A stretch of 64,000 bases of DNA from Lachnospiraceae bacterium (GTDB taxonomy: Bacteria; Bacillota; Clostridia; Lachnospirales; Lachnospiraceae): positions 186,001 to 250,000 of the forward strand of contig SVEF01000001.1 in assembly GCA_015057585.1 (NCBI GenBank), given 5' to 3'. Shown piece by piece: positions 62,801-64,000 of the stretch (the first letter of the stretch is position 1; every line of letters starts with the position of its first letter). The notes under the pieces were generated by a model that did not search any database, was not told the DNA's origin, and saw only the letters and a list, made by a program, of their open reading frames with translations. Position numbers and translations under genes: made by a program.

Positions 62801-63565
62801 TTAATGGATAAAAATCCGTTTTAAGAAAGAAATCCCTTTTTTTATCCAATGTTCCTGTTCCATAAACATAACATCAATTTCTTTGTAATCAAAACCATTA
62901 TTCAGTAAAAAAACATCTAATAGACGCTCGGCAAGAAATCCGAAAACACGTTTATCGTAATCGCTGTATGTGGAAATATCCAGTTGTTTCTCAAGTTTGG
63001 AGAGAATACCGAACAACCAGGTGCAGTAGCTGTCCAGGATTTCCTTTTTCATAAGAAACATATTAAAACGGTGTGCTTTGGAAGAATTCATCACAAAATC
63101 AAAGGCAACATCATATTCCGGATAGTGGTCATGGATAATTTCCATGGTTTTATCCAAAGCTTCCGCAGGGTGTGCATGAATGTAATGGGAATAGCCGGTT
63201 TCTATAAAATAATTTCTCTTTTTTGGTAAAATAATATCATGTTCCTTTAACAATGCAGCGGCCTCTTCAAAATTCAGGATATAAGGAAATTTGTCTTTGC
63301 AGAAAAAGCCGGGTTTCCTGACAGTAAAATGTCTGCGATAGTGACAAAGACCAATGTAGTCGGCATCTAGGTTTTTCCATGCCCAGTAAAGGGCAGTTAA
63401 TTCACAAAAGTTTGGATTTTTTTTTGAAATATGTCTGCCTGTATTGTCTCCCTGATAAGGAAGCTTTAATTTTGAAAGGGCTTTTCCGGCGTGAACCGGT
63501 AAATACAAAGCGTCTTCCGGCATGCGGTATTCTTTGTGGGTAGCTACGATAATTTTAATATTCAT
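62801..63565 (-). CDS. DUF4422 glycosyltransferase-like protein
   Basis: 254 residues from the minus-strand ATG at 63565 with AGGTG 6 bases upstream; an ATG at 63580 would overlap that site. DUF4422 features: KIIVATHKEYRMPED at the start, LTALYWAWKNLDADYIGLCHYRRHF (in two parts, near 61-85), FDFVMNSSKAHRFNMFLMKK later. The family occurs in capsule and exopolysaccharide loci and is thought to transfer sugars. Cytoplasmic. Confidence 0.88.
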   Translation of the reverse strand: MNIKIIVATHKEYRMPEDALYLPVHAGKALSKLKLPYQGDNTGRHISKKNPNFCELTALYWAWKNLDADYIGLCHYRRHFTVRKPGFFCKDKFPYILNFEEAAALLKEHDIILPKKRNYFIETGYSHYIHAHPAEALDKTMEIIHDHYPEYDVAFDFVMNSSKAHRFNMFLMKKEILDSYCTWLFGILSKLEKQLDISTYSDYDKRVFGFLAERLLDVFLLNNGFDYKEIDVMFMEQEHWIKKGISFLKRIFIH

Positions 63566-63611
63566 CTGATTCACCTGCATCGTTTTGATAAGCCGTATAA
63601 GGTACAAACTT

Positions 63612-63639
63612 ATTATAACAGAAAATAAAAGAAATGCAA
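63612..63639 (-). promoter_or_regulatory. Minus-strand promoter of the DUF4422 gene
   Basis: Read on the minus strand: TTGCAT (63639-63634), 16-base spacer, TATAAT (63617-63612). Confidence 0.65.
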
Positions 63640-63658
63640 AGGAATCACAGAAGAGAAG

Positions 63659-63687
63659 TTGTCATAAGATGTTATTTTTGGTATACT
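63659..63687 (+). promoter_or_regulatory. Sigma-A promoter of the LicD-like gene
   Basis: TTGTCA (63659-63664), 17-base spacer, TATACT (63682-63687). Divergent from the DUF4422 promoter. Confidence 0.7.
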
Positions 63688-63730
63688 TAACCTGACAAAG
63701 CAAAATGAAACAGTACGATAGGCGTGGACA

Positions 63731-64000
63731 ATGACAAATTTGAGAAAACTTCAATTGATTGAACTGGATATTTTAAAGCAGGTAGTTGCAATCTGTGAAC
63801 AACACGGATTGCGTTATTTTCTGCTTGGAGGGACATTCCTTGGCGCGGTCAGACATCGTGGTTTTATTCCGTGGGATGATGATATTGATATCGGTATGCC
63901 CCGGAAAGACTTTGAAAGATTCTGCGAAATTGCAGAAAATGAGTTGAGGAGACCACTGGGCTTTGTCAGCTTTCGAAATAATGCAGAGCATATTTATTTT
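63731..64000 (+). CDS. LicD family protein (3' truncated)
   Basis: 90 codons from the ATG at 63731 to the window end. N-terminal LicD features: ICEQHGLRYFLLGGTFLGAVRHRGFIPWDDDIDIGMPR spread over about residues 21-58, containing the GG and DDDID nucleotidyltransferase-fold residues. LicD proteins add phosphocholine or similar groups to cell-surface glycans. Divergent from the DUF4422 gene, so probably the edge of a surface glycan locus. Ribosome site is weak (GGCGTGG). Confidence 0.88.
   Translation, partial: MTNLRKLQLIELDILKQVVAICEQHGLRYFLLGGTFLGAVRHRGFIPWDDDIDIGMPRKDFERFCEIAENELRRPLGFVSFRNNAEHIYF

Overview
The window is a low-GC Gram-positive chromosome segment from what is most likely a motile, flagellated member of the Lachnospiraceae (Clostridia), in the neighbourhood of Roseburia, Agathobacter or Lachnospira. 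The evidence is the gene content and order: a single long flagellar/chemotaxis cluster running flgB to sigma-28 and FapA, FliY and CheC/CheD in place of CheZ, CodY, a YlmC/YmxH-type protein, strong AGGAGG ribosome sites and AT-rich sigma-A promoters. The genus is inference. No rRNA, tRNA, CRISPR array, prophage or transposase was seen.

Region 1 (1-20.5 kb) is housekeeping. In order: the end of an ABC exporter, a Gly/His-rich membrane protein, a GH43-like glycosidase, a SHOCT protein, polynucleotide phosphorylase, an M16 peptidase, O-acetylhomoserine sulfhydrylase, an FtsK/SpoIIIE translocase, formate-tetrahydrofolate ligase, a TIM-barrel isomerase, a YlmC-like protein on the minus strand, NrdR, a YifB/ComM ATPase, DprA, topoisomerase I and CodY.

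Region 2 (20.5-55.3 kb) is one co-directional flagellar and chemotaxis cluster of about 39 genes. It starts at a sigma-A-like promoter just after codY and ends at a strong terminator before rpsB. It encodes the rod base (FlgB, FlgC, FliE), MS ring and switch (FliF, FliG, FliM, FliY), the export apparatus (FliH, FliI, FliJ, FliO, FliP, FliQ, FliR, FlhB, FlhA), hook and hook-length proteins (FliK, FlgD, FlgE), the stator (MotA, MotB, FliL), placement GTPase/ATPase (FlhF, FlhG), a PilZ brake-like protein, CheY, CheB, CheA, CheW, CheC, CheD and the flagellar sigma factor. After sigma-28 come FapA and three poorly characterised proteins that probably belong to the same unit. Flagellin, filament cap, FlgK/FlgL, FlgM, FlgG and CheR are not in the window. 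An internal promoter precedes motA and compact hairpins lie before flgD, flgE and cheC, so stoichiometry may be tuned at the RNA level.

Region 3 (55.3-64 kb) has rpsB-tsf with a structured leader, then a 650-base gap holding a very large imperfect palindrome of about 340 bases. A chemoreceptor with a minimal sensor, a glycerophosphodiester phosphodiesterase, an HTH protein with a possible leader peptide, an unusual 50-residue Asn/Gln-rich protein on the minus strand, an amidohydrolase, a duplicated-domain protein of unknown function, a DUF4422 glycosyltransferase-like protein and the start of a LicD-like gene follow. The last two are divergent and suggest entry into a cell-surface glycan locus.

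The most unusual items are the large palindrome at 57.3-57.65 kb, the Asn/Gln-rich microprotein gene at 60.7-60.9 kb, the leader-peptide and dyad arrangement before the HTH gene, and the uncharacterised genes at the end of the motility cluster. Most of the window is otherwise well-known biology, and no clearly novel multi-gene system was found.
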